Position numbers and translations under genes: made by a program
The notes under the pieces: generated by a model
The model's input: the letters and a program-made list of their open reading frames with translations, nothing else
The model's database searches: none
What the model was told of the DNA's origin: nothing
Shown: in pieces, positions 8,812-15,952 of the stretch
How positions within the stretch are numbered: the first letter of the stretch is position 1
How the letters are laid out: each line of letters opens with the position of its first letter
Assembly (NCBI RefSeq): GCF_027923545.1
Contig: NZ_BROH01000007.1
Span: 1 to 64,000 of the forward strand
DNA from: Sinisalibacter aestuarii
GTDB lineage: Bacteria; Pseudomonadota; Alphaproteobacteria; Rhodobacterales; Rhodobacteraceae
DNA: 64,000 bases
Direction of reading: 5' to 3'

Positions 8812-9390
8812 ATGACTTCGATTGGTAATTCACTTCGCGCGCTGGCCATGGTGCTGGCCTGCTCCGGTCCGGCACTGGCCCAATCGCAACTCGCCCAGAT
8901 GATGCCGGGCGGCCATATGCATGGCGCCGATGGCACCGGACATGACATGATGACCATGCCCGGCCTGCGTGGCCTCGATGCGACGCCTGAGGAAAGCGCC
9001 GAGCTGCAGGTCATGTTCATGAACTTCCCCGGCCTGTCGCGCGAGGTGGACCTGCTCGACAACGGCATTCGCACCTATACCTGGTCGGACGATCCGGCGC
9101 TGGCGGCGGTGCTGGTCAGCCATGTGGCGGGGATGCTCAACCGTGTGGAAGAGGGGCGCGATCCGCAGGTCTTCATCCAGTCGCCGACGCTCGACATCCT
9201 GTTTGCCCGCCGCGACACGATTGCCACCGAGGTGGACGTGACCGACAGCGGCATCTGGGTGACGCAAACCTCGACCGACCCGGAGGTGGTGGCGGCGCTT
9301 CAGACCCATGCCGGCGAAGTGTCGGACATGGCCGCGCGCGGGATGCAGGCGGTGCATGAGATGATGATGCAGCGCGCGGCGGGGCAGTAG
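8812..9390 (+). CDS. Periplasmic protein with Met/His-rich N-terminus, unknown function
   Basis: A 192-residue exported protein: signal peptide ending near GPALA-Q (residue 23), then a Met/His/Gly-rich segment (MMPGGHMHGADGTGHDMMTM, about 30-49). A globular region follows in which negative and positive statements such as IRTYTWSDDPALAAVLVSH and VTQTSTDPEVVAALQTH form two similar halves; the end is again Met-rich. GGGGAGGGTGAC is an excellent ribosome-binding site. I do not recognise a family with certainty. The Met/His clusters resemble copper- or silver-binding periplasmic proteins, an inference only. Convergent with the J-domain gene. Confidence 0.75.
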   Translation: MTSIGNSLRALAMVLACSGPALAQSQLAQMMPGGHMHGADGTGHDMMTMPGLRGLDATPEESAELQVMFMNFPGLSREVDLLDNGIRTYTWSDDPALAAVLVSHVAGMLNRVEEGRDPQVFIQSPTLDILFARRDTIATEVDVTDSGIWVTQTSTDPEVVAALQTHAGEVSDMAARGMQAVHEMMMQRAAGQ

Positions 9391-9404
9391 ACCGCCCGTG
9401 CGAT

Positions 9405-9424
9405 CCGGCGGCGCGCGCCGCCGG
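9405..9424. terminator. GC-rich perfect palindrome between convergent genes
   Basis: A 20-bp perfect palindrome, CCGGCGGCGC/GCGCCGCCGG, lies between the stop codon at 9390 and the convergent stop at 9429. There is no T-run, so it may halt polymerase only weakly or depend on Rho; placement favours a shared terminator. Confidence 0.4.
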
Positions 9425-9428
9425 GCCA

Positions 9429-10055
9429 TCACTTGAAGTTGCGGCTTTCCTTGAGCTGGTCCCAGGCCCAGACCACTTCCTGAAGCTGTTCTTCCTGGCT
9501 GCGGTCGCCGCCGTTCATATCCGGGTGCAGCACCTTGATCAGCGCCTTGTAGGCCTTGCGCAGTTCGGCCTTGGTCGAGGTATCGGCCACTTCGAGGATC
9601 TCGATCGCGCGCCGCTCGGTGGGCGGCAGCTTGCGCGAGCCGGTGACGGCGCGGCCGGGGTTGCGGGTGGCGTTCTCGCCCAGCACCTGATGCGGGTCGT
9701 CCACGCCGAGCCGGCTCCAGGCGCGCTCCTCGGCCGAGCGCTTGAACGATTTCGTCTCGCGTTCCCAGACGCGGTCTTTCTGCGCCTGTTCCTCGACCTC
9801 GTCTTCGGTCGCGCCGTTGAAGAAGTTCCACTTGAGATTGTACTCGCGCACATGGTCCTTGCAGAACCATTTGTACTCGTCGAGCTCATCGGGGCTCTTG
9901 GGCGCGCGGTACTGGCCCGCTTCCTCGCAACCGGGATGTTCGCAGACCCGCTGCGAGGTTTCGAATGCGCCTGACATGCCGCGTTTTCCGCGTGTCTTCT
10001 TCTTCTTCGCGGCGGACACCGAAATGTCGAAGCCGAAGGGATCGAACTTGTCCAT
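9429..10055 (-). CDS. J-domain (DnaJ-like) protein, cobS-neighbourhood type
   Basis: A 208-residue protein with a C-terminal J domain (about 150-205) containing HPD at 177-179. The N-terminal half has Cys/His pairs (C38, H40, C43, C65, H68) that may bind zinc. This architecture is the Rhodobacterales J-domain protein habitually encoded between bolA and cobS. It should stimulate an Hsp70, with the N-terminal half presenting a client. The start is uncertain: ATG at 10053-10055 is used, with a GTG three codons upstream as alternative. Divergent from bolA with a 156-bp shared promoter region; its separation from cobS by three plus-strand genes is unusual. Confidence 0.88.
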   Translation of the reverse strand: MDKFDPFGFDISVSAAKKKKTRGKRGMSGAFETSQRVCEHPGCEEAGQYRAPKSPDELDEYKWFCKDHVREYNLKWNFFNGATEDEVEEQAQKDRVWERETKSFKRSAEERAWSRLGVDDPHQVLGENATRNPGRAVTGSRKLPPTERRAIEILEVADTSTKAELRKAYKALIKVLHPDMNGGDRSQEEQLQEVVWAWDQLKESRNFK

Positions 10056-10211
10056 CTTCACCACTCTTGCTCTTCGGACCCGAGAGTTTAGGCATCATGC
10101 TGCGGTTCCGCAAGCCGCTCTCGACACCGCGCCGGAGCGCCGGTTGCGAATCGTGGATATGGTGCCTAGACCGGGGGCAGAATTGACCGAAACCGATTGT
10201 CAGGGCCGCCC

Positions 10212-10469
10212 ATGTCCCGCGAAGACCTTATCCGCAGCGCGCTCGAAGCGGCGTTTCACCCGCACAGGCTGGATATCATCAACGAAAGCGGCCGCCATGC
10301 CCATCACGCCGGCGACGATGGCACCGGCGAAAGCCATTTCCGCGTGGTGATTGCCGCCGACGCCTTCGGCGGCATGTCGCGCATCGCGCGCCACCGCGCG
10401 GTGCATGAGGCGCTGGGCAAGGAGCTCGTGGGCGAGATTCACGCGCTGGCGCTCGAAATCTCGGAGTGA
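10212..10469 (+). CDS. bolA: BolA family protein
   Basis: An 85-residue BolA-fold protein. The domain covers nearly all of it: N-terminal helix SREDLIRSALEAAF, the ESGRHAHHA strand-turn and the C-terminal RHRAVHEALGKEL...IHALAL signature helix. BolA proteins partner monothiol glutaredoxins in iron-sulfur cluster trafficking and regulation. The ATG at 10212 is used rather than an upstream in-frame ATG (10197) because it gives the standard BolA length. Divergent to the J-domain gene; the next gene begins 26 bp downstream on the same strand. Confidence 0.9.
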   Translation: MSREDLIRSALEAAFHPHRLDIINESGRHAHHAGDDGTGESHFRVVIAADAFGGMSRIARHRAVHEALGKELVGEIHALALEISE

Positions 10470-10495
10470 GCGCGCCATCCGACAGGGGAGAAACG

Positions 10496-11236
10496 ATGGC
10501 TGGCCGTAAACAGATCGTGCTTCATATCGGCACACATAAGACCGGCACGACGTCATTCCAGCACAGCCTGCGCGCGAACTACCTCCGGCTGCGGCGGCAG
10601 GGCGTTCGCCCGCTGGCCAATGCGACGCAGAAGCGCGGGCTGCGCCGGGTGCTCCGGCCCTCGTTCAACAACACCGTGCTGGCCGATGCCTTTCTGCGCC
10701 CGGGCTGTGCGACGATTGCGCGGATGAAAAGCCATGCACGCTTTCCCAAACCCGAGGGGCAAGCGGCGAACCGCGCGGAATATCTACGCCGCATTCAGAA
10801 GGCCCGTGCGCCGATGGTGTTCATCTCGGCGGAAGCCTTGTGTTTTCTGCGGACGCCGGAAGAACAGGCGCTCATGCGGGCCTTCCTCGATGCGACCGGG
10901 CGGGAGGCGAAAATCATCCTGACCCTGCGCGACGAGGAAGCATGGCGCGCTTCGTGGAACAACCAGCTGCGCAAGAATCCGGGTGTCTGGACGTGGATGG
11001 AAAAGCTGCCCGAGCAGGACCGCTCCGATGGCGCGTGGTATTTCGACCGGGCGGCGCTCCAGGCATTCTGGTCGGCGCTGGGCGAGGTTGTAACGGTGGA
11101 TTACGACGCCGCGAAGCGGGACGAGGGCAATACCCTGCCCGCGATGTACCGCGCGATGGGGCTGGACCCGGCCCGTTTCAGGCTCGATTACGAGAAGAAC
11201 CAGCGCGTGCCGCTGGCGGACGACGACGACGATTAG
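10496..11236 (+). CDS. Sulfotransferase-like P-loop protein
   Basis: A 246-residue cytoplasmic protein whose N-terminus LHIGTHKTGTTSFQ (GTHKTGTTS at 12-20) is the 5'-phosphosulfate-binding loop of PAPS-dependent sulfotransferases. A second conserved element, IILTLRDEEAWRASWNNQ, resembles the 3'-phosphate-binding strand and helix with its conserved Arg. GGGGAGAAACG precedes the ATG at 10496. Such enzymes transfer sulfate from PAPS to glycans or small molecules; the substrate is unknown. It ends in an Asp-rich tail (DDDDD). The same fold recurs in the glycan cassette at 48-51 kb, so this may be a detached relative. Confidence 0.75.
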   Translation: MAGRKQIVLHIGTHKTGTTSFQHSLRANYLRLRRQGVRPLANATQKRGLRRVLRPSFNNTVLADAFLRPGCATIARMKSHARFPKPEGQAANRAEYLRRIQKARAPMVFISAEALCFLRTPEEQALMRAFLDATGREAKIILTLRDEEAWRASWNNQLRKNPGVWTWMEKLPEQDRSDGAWYFDRAALQAFWSALGEVVTVDYDAAKRDEGNTLPAMYRAMGLDPARFRLDYEKNQRVPLADDDDD

Positions 11237-11243
11237 AGCGGGC

Positions 11244-11636
11244 TTATTCCGCTGCCACGTCGCGTTTCTCGGCGCCGTTCAGCTTTGCCTTGGCGCTCGG
11301 CTCCGGCACGGCTTGCGCGGTATCTGCCGAAGGCAGTTTCGGCGCGTGGGTTTCGGTGATGTCGGTCACCACCGAGATCTCCTGCCTGGGCTCCGCTTCC
11401 ACCGCTTCGCCATCGCGGCGGAAGATCAGCATGTTCTGGAACACGGTGGTGCGCCCGGTCAGGCCCTGGCGCTCTTCGGCGGGCAGGGTATCGGTGCGGA
11501 TATATTCCCAGCCCTCGGCGGCTTCGGCATTGATGGTTTCGGCCAGCGCCCTGGCGAAGCGGTCGGCGGCGGTCTTCACGCCCTTGGCTTTCTTGCCGCG
11601 CGTCGGTGCGGGCACGACCTTGTATTCGAATGTCAT
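11244..11636 (-). CDS. DUF4177 domain-containing protein
   Basis: A 130-residue protein with an N-terminal DUF4177 domain: MTFEYKVVPAPT, then a helix through RFARALAETINAEAAEGWEYI and the following strand RTTVFQNMLIFRR. The remaining roughly 50 residues are a disordered Pro/Ala/Glu-rich tail. The start MTFEYK is selected because homologous domains begin with this strand; the upstream in-frame extension is not domain-like. Function of DUF4177 is unknown. Convergent with the sulfotransferase-like gene, whose stop is 7 bp away. Confidence 0.8.
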   Translation of the reverse strand: MTFEYKVVPAPTRGKKAKGVKTAADRFARALAETINAEAAEGWEYIRTDTLPAEERQGLTGRTTVFQNMLIFRRDGEAVEAEPRQEISVVTDITETHAPKLPSADTAQAVPEPSAKAKLNGAEKRDVAAE

Positions 11637-11786
11637 CTGCCGGTTCCCTGATTGGATGCGGGCCAATTTACCGAAGCTGCGGGGCAGAGTCCAAGCCCCT
11701 GCGCGGCGCGCTGCCGATTTATGTGGCGGAAAAACCAGCCGCATCAAGCGATTGCGGGCGGGCGTTCCGGTGCCCCAATATCTGCC

Positions 11787-12257
11787 CTATTTGCGGGGGA
11801 TGCCGATGGCGCTGCCGGCGCCTTCCGGCCGGTCGGGCCGGCCATGCGCCGCGGCGAAAGCGTCCATCCCTGCCGCGATATCGTCGGGAAAGGGCACGAC
11901 GCGCGGCCCCGACATGTCGATATGCAGCGCCAGCGTCTCGCCCGTCGCGGCGATCCAGCCATCCTCGTGGCGGATTTCCTGCCAGGTGTGAAACCGCTTC
12001 TCGTCATGGTCGAGCAGCCAGGACCGCACCCGCACCTGCTGGCCGAGATGCAGCTCGCGCAGATAGCGGATGTGGAACTCGGCGGTATAGGTGGTGAAGC
12101 CGCGCGCCACATAGGGCTCGCCCAGCCCGATGAGCTGGTAGAACTCATCCGATGCCCGGTCGAACAGCACGTTGTAGAAGGCCATGTTCATATGGCCGTT
12201 GAAGTCGATCCATTCGGGAACGATATCCATCACGGTCGAGATATGCGGGGTGCTCAT
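11787..12257 (-). CDS. Acyl-CoA thioesterase, 4HBT hotdog fold
   Basis: A 156-residue single hotdog domain of the 4-hydroxybenzoyl-CoA thioesterase type. The catalytic-region signature EWIDFNGHMNMAFYNVLFDRA contains the conserved Asp and His-Met-Asn, and a long central strand-helix follows (GFTTYTAEFHIRYLRELHLGQQV). CAGGAGGCACCGC gives a strong ribosome-binding site for the ATG at 12255-12257. Hydrolyses a thioester, substrate unknown. It faces away from the SleB-type hydrolase gene across a 211-bp promoter region in which I see no further gene. Confidence 0.85.
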   Translation of the reverse strand: MSTPHISTVMDIVPEWIDFNGHMNMAFYNVLFDRASDEFYQLIGLGEPYVARGFTTYTAEFHIRYLRELHLGQQVRVRSWLLDHDEKRFHTWQEIRHEDGWIAATGETLALHIDMSGPRVVPFPDDIAAGMDAFAAAHGRPDRPEGAGSAIGIPRK

Positions 12258-12468
12258 GCGGTGCCTCCTGTTGCCGGCCATGCTAGGGCAGGGCGCGCCC
12301 GCTGCCTAGGCGGTTCTCGCCGGGATATACGCCAAGCTTATGATTTCGTGGCAGCATTCGTGCCGCCAGCCGGGCGGGGACCGGGCCTGCCGCCGGGCGT
12401 CGCCAGGCTTGATCGCCGGCGGCAAGAGCGGGTAATCTCTGTGCCATGGTAAAGTGAGGCCGGGCGAT

Positions 12469-12981
12469 ATGCAGGTGACGAAGGTATTGGCGATGATGGC
12501 GCTGGCGGTGCCGGCGGGGCTCGCGGGCTGCGGCATGTGGCGCGGCGACGAGGTGTTCAGCTCCAAGCAGCAGGAATGCATGGCCCGCGCGATGTATTTC
12601 GAAAGCAACCGCTCCTCGCGCGATGGGATGATCGCGGTGGGCAGCGTGGTGATGAACCGGGTCGCCTCGGCGGATTTCCCCAACGATGTCTGCGCGGTGG
12701 TCGGCCAGCGAAACCAGTTCGCGCCCGGCGTGATGTCGAAGCCGATGAAGGAAGATGCCTCGCGCGCCCGCGTGGCCGAAGCCGCGGCGGCGGTGCTCGC
12801 CGGGGAACGTCACCCGAATATCGAGAACGCGCGCTTCTTCCATATGGCAAGCTACAATGCGGGCTATGACAATATGCACTACGTGCTCACCACCGGCGGG
12901 AATGCGTTTTACGAGAAACGCAGGCCGGAGCAGGTCACCCAGCCGAGGCCAGTGGCGGCGACGGAAGGGGTGACGAGGTAG
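12469..12981 (+). CDS. Cell-wall hydrolase (SleB/Hydrolase_2 family) lipoprotein
   Basis: A 170-residue protein starting with a lipoprotein signal (lipobox LAG-C21) and containing a Hydrolase_2 domain: the predicted catalytic Glu is E45 in AMYFESNR, followed by the conserved VVMNRV, GQRNQFAPG and FHMASYN segments. Family members cleave peptidoglycan, probably as lytic transglycosylases. The ATG at 12469 is preferred to a GTG five codons upstream because the lipoprotein signal is better placed. Expected to be anchored in the outer membrane facing the murein. Its stop is 14 bp from the convergent HEPN-like gene. Confidence 0.85.
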   Translation: MQVTKVLAMMALAVPAGLAGCGMWRGDEVFSSKQQECMARAMYFESNRSSRDGMIAVGSVVMNRVASADFPNDVCAVVGQRNQFAPGVMSKPMKEDASRARVAEAAAAVLAGERHPNIENARFFHMASYNAGYDNMHYVLTTGGNAFYEKRRPEQVTQPRPVAATEGVTR

Positions 12982-12995
12982 GGGGCTGCGACAGT

Positions 12996-13577
12996 TCAAT
13001 CCCGGTGGGGGAACTTGGTCACAAACTTTTCTTTGATTGAGCGCAACGCTACCGTGGCTTCGGCATCATAACGGTCAATCATCTTCCCAAGGTTGATCTT
13101 GGCAATTCGGACGTTCGAGTCACCACTGACCATCAAGTCAATTTGGTCATAAGTTTTTTCCAACCGTCCAGTGACACTTCGTGCAGGTCCGTTGAGGCGA
13201 GAAGCGTTGAGTGTTGGGTGACCCGCAGCGAGATTCCGTAACTGCCGAATTTCTTGTGAAGCGTTTCCAGAAAGGAGTTCGCTGGCTTTCTTTCGCGTCT
13301 CCGAAACGGAATAGTCCAACTCGCAGATCGCGTCCTGATGGACAATCACAGCCTGAAGGACTCCCCAGAATTCTATGTAGGCTAGTAAGGGGTCGCCGGA
13401 AAAGCCGGCCTTGCGATGCGCCATTATGGCTTCGGAAGTGTCCTGCAGCCAGTCTTTTGCAATGCAGAAAGCGTCGTAATGGTCGGCGGTGTCAAAGCCA
13501 TATGTCGGCTCTGCCAAGTGTTTGTCGCTCTTGAGCCAGTACTCGGAGATTTCGTCTCGAACGGTCAACGAGTCCAT
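12996..13577 (-). CDS. Putative HEPN-like protein in low-GC islet, function unknown
   Basis: A 193-residue protein unlike its neighbours in composition: the DNA is visibly poorer in GC and in GC3. I recognise no named family, but it is mostly helical and carries R114-N115-x4-H120 (RNLAAGH), the RN-x4-H active-site pattern of HEPN-domain nucleases, after a hydrophobic helix (LLAYIEFWGVLQAVIV, about 64-79). It lies 18 bp after gatB on the same strand and may be read through from it; the ribosome-binding site is weak. HEPN proteins often act in toxin-antitoxin or phage-defence systems. The assignment is inference; no antitoxin partner is evident. Confidence 0.65.
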   Translation of the reverse strand: MDSLTVRDEISEYWLKSDKHLAEPTYGFDTADHYDAFCIAKDWLQDTSEAIMAHRKAGFSGDPLLAYIEFWGVLQAVIVHQDAICELDYSVSETRKKASELLSGNASQEIRQLRNLAAGHPTLNASRLNGPARSVTGRLEKTYDQIDLMVSGDSNVRIAKINLGKMIDRYDAEATVALRSIKEKFVTKFPHRD

Positions 13578-13595
13578 TCAATCGGGCTCCGCCCC

Positions 13596-15110
13596 TTACA
13601 ACCCCAGCTTCGCCGCCACGATCTCGTTCACCGCTTTCGGGTTCGCCTTGCCGCCGGTCGCCTTCATCACCTGGCCGACGAACCAGCCCGCGAGTTTCGG
13701 GTTCTGTTTGGCCTTCTCCACCTGTGCCGGGTTCTCGGCGATCACCGCGTCCACGGCGGCTTCGATGGCGCCGGTATCGGTGACCTGTTTCATCCCGCGC
13801 GCCTCGACGATCTCGGCCGGGTCGCCGCCCTCGGTGTAGACGATCTCGAACAAATCCTTGGCGATCTTGCCCGAGATGTCACCCTTGGCGATCAGCGCGA
13901 CGATGCCGCCGAGCTGGGCCGGGCTGACCGGGCTGTCGGCGATCTCGGCGCTGTCCTTCTTCAGACGCCCGAACAGCTCGTTGATCACCCAGTTGGCGGC
14001 GAGCTTGCCGTCATTGCCTTCGGCGACGGCCTCGAAGTAATGCGCCGCTTCCACATCCGCCGTCAGCACGCCGGCATCGTATTCCGACAGGCCGAAGCTC
14101 TTGACGAAGCGCGCCTTTTTCTCGTCCGGCAGCTCCGGCAGACCCTTGGCGATATCGTCGACCCAAGCCTGTTCGATCTCCAGCGGCAGGAGGTCGGGGC
14201 AGGGGAAGTAGCGGTAATCGTGCGCCTCTTCCTTCGAGCGCATCGACCGGGTCTCGTTCTTGTCGGGGTCGTAAAGCCGGGTTTCCTGCACGATCTCGCC
14301 GCCATCTTCGAGAATGGCGATCTGGCGGCGCGCTTCCACGTCGATGGCCGCCTGGATGAAGCGCATCGAGTTCATGTTCTTGATCTCGCAGCGGGTGCCG
14401 AGATGGGCGAAATCCTGGGTTTCCTGATAGCGCTCGTAATCGCCGGGCCGGCAGACCGAGACGTTCACGTCGGCCCGCAGGTTGCCGTTTTGCATATTGC
14501 CGTCGCAGGTGCCGAGATAGCGCAGGATCTGGCGCAGCTTGGCGACATAGGCGGCGGCTTCCTCCGGCCCGCGGATATCGGGGCGGGAGACGATTTCCAT
14601 CAGCGCCACGCCGGTGCGGTTGAGATCGACGAACGACATGTTCGGGTCCATGTCGTGGATCGACTTGCCGGCGTCCTGCTCCAGATGGATGCGCTCGATC
14701 CGCACCCGCCGTGCCACGCCCGGGCCCATATCGACGATCACTTCGCCCTCGCCGACGATCGGGTGATAAAGCTGCGAAATCTGGTAGCCCTGCGGCAGAT
14801 CGGGGTAGAAGTAGTTCTTACGGTCGAAGGCGCTCACGAGGTTGATCCCCGCTTTCAGCCCCAGCCCGGTGCGCACTGCCTGCTCGACGCAATATTCGTT
14901 GATCACCGGCAGCATCCCCGGCATCGCCGCATCGACGAAGGCGACGTTGGAATTGGGTTCCGCCCCGAAGGTGGTGGAGGCGCCCGAGAACAGCTTGGCG
15001 TTCGAGCTTACCTGCGCGTGCACCTCCATGCCGATCACGAGTTCCCAATCCTCTTTCGCGCCGGCAATCCGGGCGACTTTCGGGGCTTCGAATGCGAGAT
15101 GGTCGAGCAT
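13596..15110 (-). CDS. gatB: Aspartyl/glutamyl-tRNA(Asn/Gln) amidotransferase subunit B
   Basis: A 504-residue GatB subunit of the GatCAB transamidation complex that converts Glu-tRNA(Gln) to Gln-tRNA(Gln) (and Asp-tRNA(Asn) where needed). The N-terminal GatB catalytic core begins with the signature [12 protein letters not shown] and contains [13 protein letters not shown]; the C-terminal YqeY-like tRNA-binding domain ends with [16 protein letters not shown]. Length is typical. gatA and gatC are not in the window, so the complex is encoded at separate loci here. Start MLDHLAFE at 15108-15110 has AGGACAGGCC upstream. Confidence 0.95.
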   Translation of the reverse strand: MLDHLAFEAPKVARIAGAKEDWELVIGMEVHAQVSSNAKLFSGASTTFGAEPNSNVAFVDAAMPGMLPVINEYCVEQAVRTGLGLKAGINLVSAFDRKNYFYPDLPQGYQISQLYHPIVGEGEVIVDMGPGVARRVRIERIHLEQDAGKSIHDMDPNMSFVDLNRTGVALMEIVSRPDIRGPEEAAAYVAKLRQILRYLGTCDGNMQNGNLRADVNVSVCRPGDYERYQETQDFAHLGTRCEIKNMNSMRFIQAAIDVEARRQIAILEDGGEIVQETRLYDPDKNETRSMRSKEEAHDYRYFPCPDLLPLEIEQAWVDDIAKGLPELPDEKKARFVKSFGLSEYDAGVLTADVEAAHYFEAVAEGNDGKLAANWVINELFGRLKKDSAEIADSPVSPAQLGGIVALIAKGDISGKIAKDLFEIVYTEGGDPAEIVEARGMKQVTDTGAIEAAVDAVIAENPAQVEKAKQNPKLAGWFVGQVMKATGGKANPKAVNEIVAAKLGL

Positions 15111-15278
15111 GGCCTGTCCTCGTCAGTGCTTTCAGGCGTTCTAGGGCAGGCTCGGGCAGGGGGCAAGGGGCGCGGATGGGCAGAGATCTGCCGAAATCGG
15201 CCCTGTCGGCGCCTGCGCCTTGCCAATGGGGCGGGTTCTGAGGTTTCGAGAGCCGAAGGAACCACCTGGGACAATCTT

Positions 15279-15887
15279 ATGACGACGAAACCCGGCCTTT
15301 TCGCGGCGGCGCTTCTGGCGCTTGCCGGATGCGCGGAAAGCGATCTGAACATTGATACCTTGTTCTCCTCCAAGAACCCCCCGGCTGCCGAACAGGCGAT
15401 GCGCTGGGATTTTCGCCCCGAAGCGGAGACCTGGACGGAGCGCACCGTGGCCGCCCTCGACGCCCATGGCACCAATCTCGTGAATACCGTTCCGGCGGAT
15501 ATCGACACCTGGTGCCCGGCCTATAGCCGCGCCGGTGAAGAAGGCCGCAAGGCGTTCTGGACCGGTCTGCTCTCGACCCTGGCCAAGCATGAAAGCACCT
15601 GGAACCCGCAGGCCGTGGGTGGCGGCGGGCGCTGGTTCGGCCTGGTGCAGATTTCGCCCGCCACCGCGCGCCATTACGGCTGCCAGGCGCAATCGGGCGA
15701 AGCGCTGAAGAATGGCGAGATGAACCTGTCCTGCGCCGTGCGGATCATGGATGTGACCGTGCCGCGCGATGGCGTGGTCAGCGCCGGGATGCGCGGCGTG
15801 GCCGCCGATTGGGGGCCGTTCCACAATGCCACCAAGCGCGGCGACATGATGAACTGGATGCGCGCCCAGCCCTATTGCGCGGGCTGA
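15279..15887 (+). CDS. Lytic transglycosylase (SLT domain) lipoprotein
   Basis: A 202-residue lipoprotein (lipobox LAG-C18) with a soluble lytic transglycosylase domain: the catalytic Glu is E105 in AKHESTWNP, followed by the family motif GLVQISPATARHYG. Predicted to cleave glycan strands of peptidoglycan from the inner face of the outer membrane. CCGAAGGAACC stands 8-15 bases ahead of the ATG at 15279. Divergent from gatB and convergent with pepN, with two palindromes in between. It is the second murein hydrolase lipoprotein in this stretch, with the SleB-type enzyme at 12469. Confidence 0.85.
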   Translation: MTTKPGLFAAALLALAGCAESDLNIDTLFSSKNPPAAEQAMRWDFRPEAETWTERTVAALDAHGTNLVNTVPADIDTWCPAYSRAGEEGRKAFWTGLLSTLAKHESTWNPQAVGGGGRWFGLVQISPATARHYGCQAQSGEALKNGEMNLSCAVRIMDVTVPRDGVVSAGMRGVAADWGPFHNATKRGDMMNWMRAQPYCAG

Positions 15888-15891
15888 GGGC

Positions 15892-15941
15892 GGCGAAATC
15901 TTGCTAAGATTTCGCCCCGGTTTCTTGGAAAGAAACCGGGG
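15892..15941. repeat. Two abutting palindromes between convergent genes
   Basis: Palindrome A, GGCGAAATCTT-GCT-AAGATTTCGCC (15892-15916), has an 11-bp perfect stem. Palindrome B, CCCCGGTTTCTT-GGA-AAGAAACCGGGG (15915-15941), has a 12-bp perfect stem and shares two C residues with A. They start 4 bp after the lytic transglycosylase stop and end 12 bp before the pepN stop. No T-run follows. They could act as a bidirectional terminator or RNA-stabilising structure; a pair with the same layout but other sequence occurs at 32124. Confidence 0.75.
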
Positions 15942-15952
15942 CAAACCCAGGG

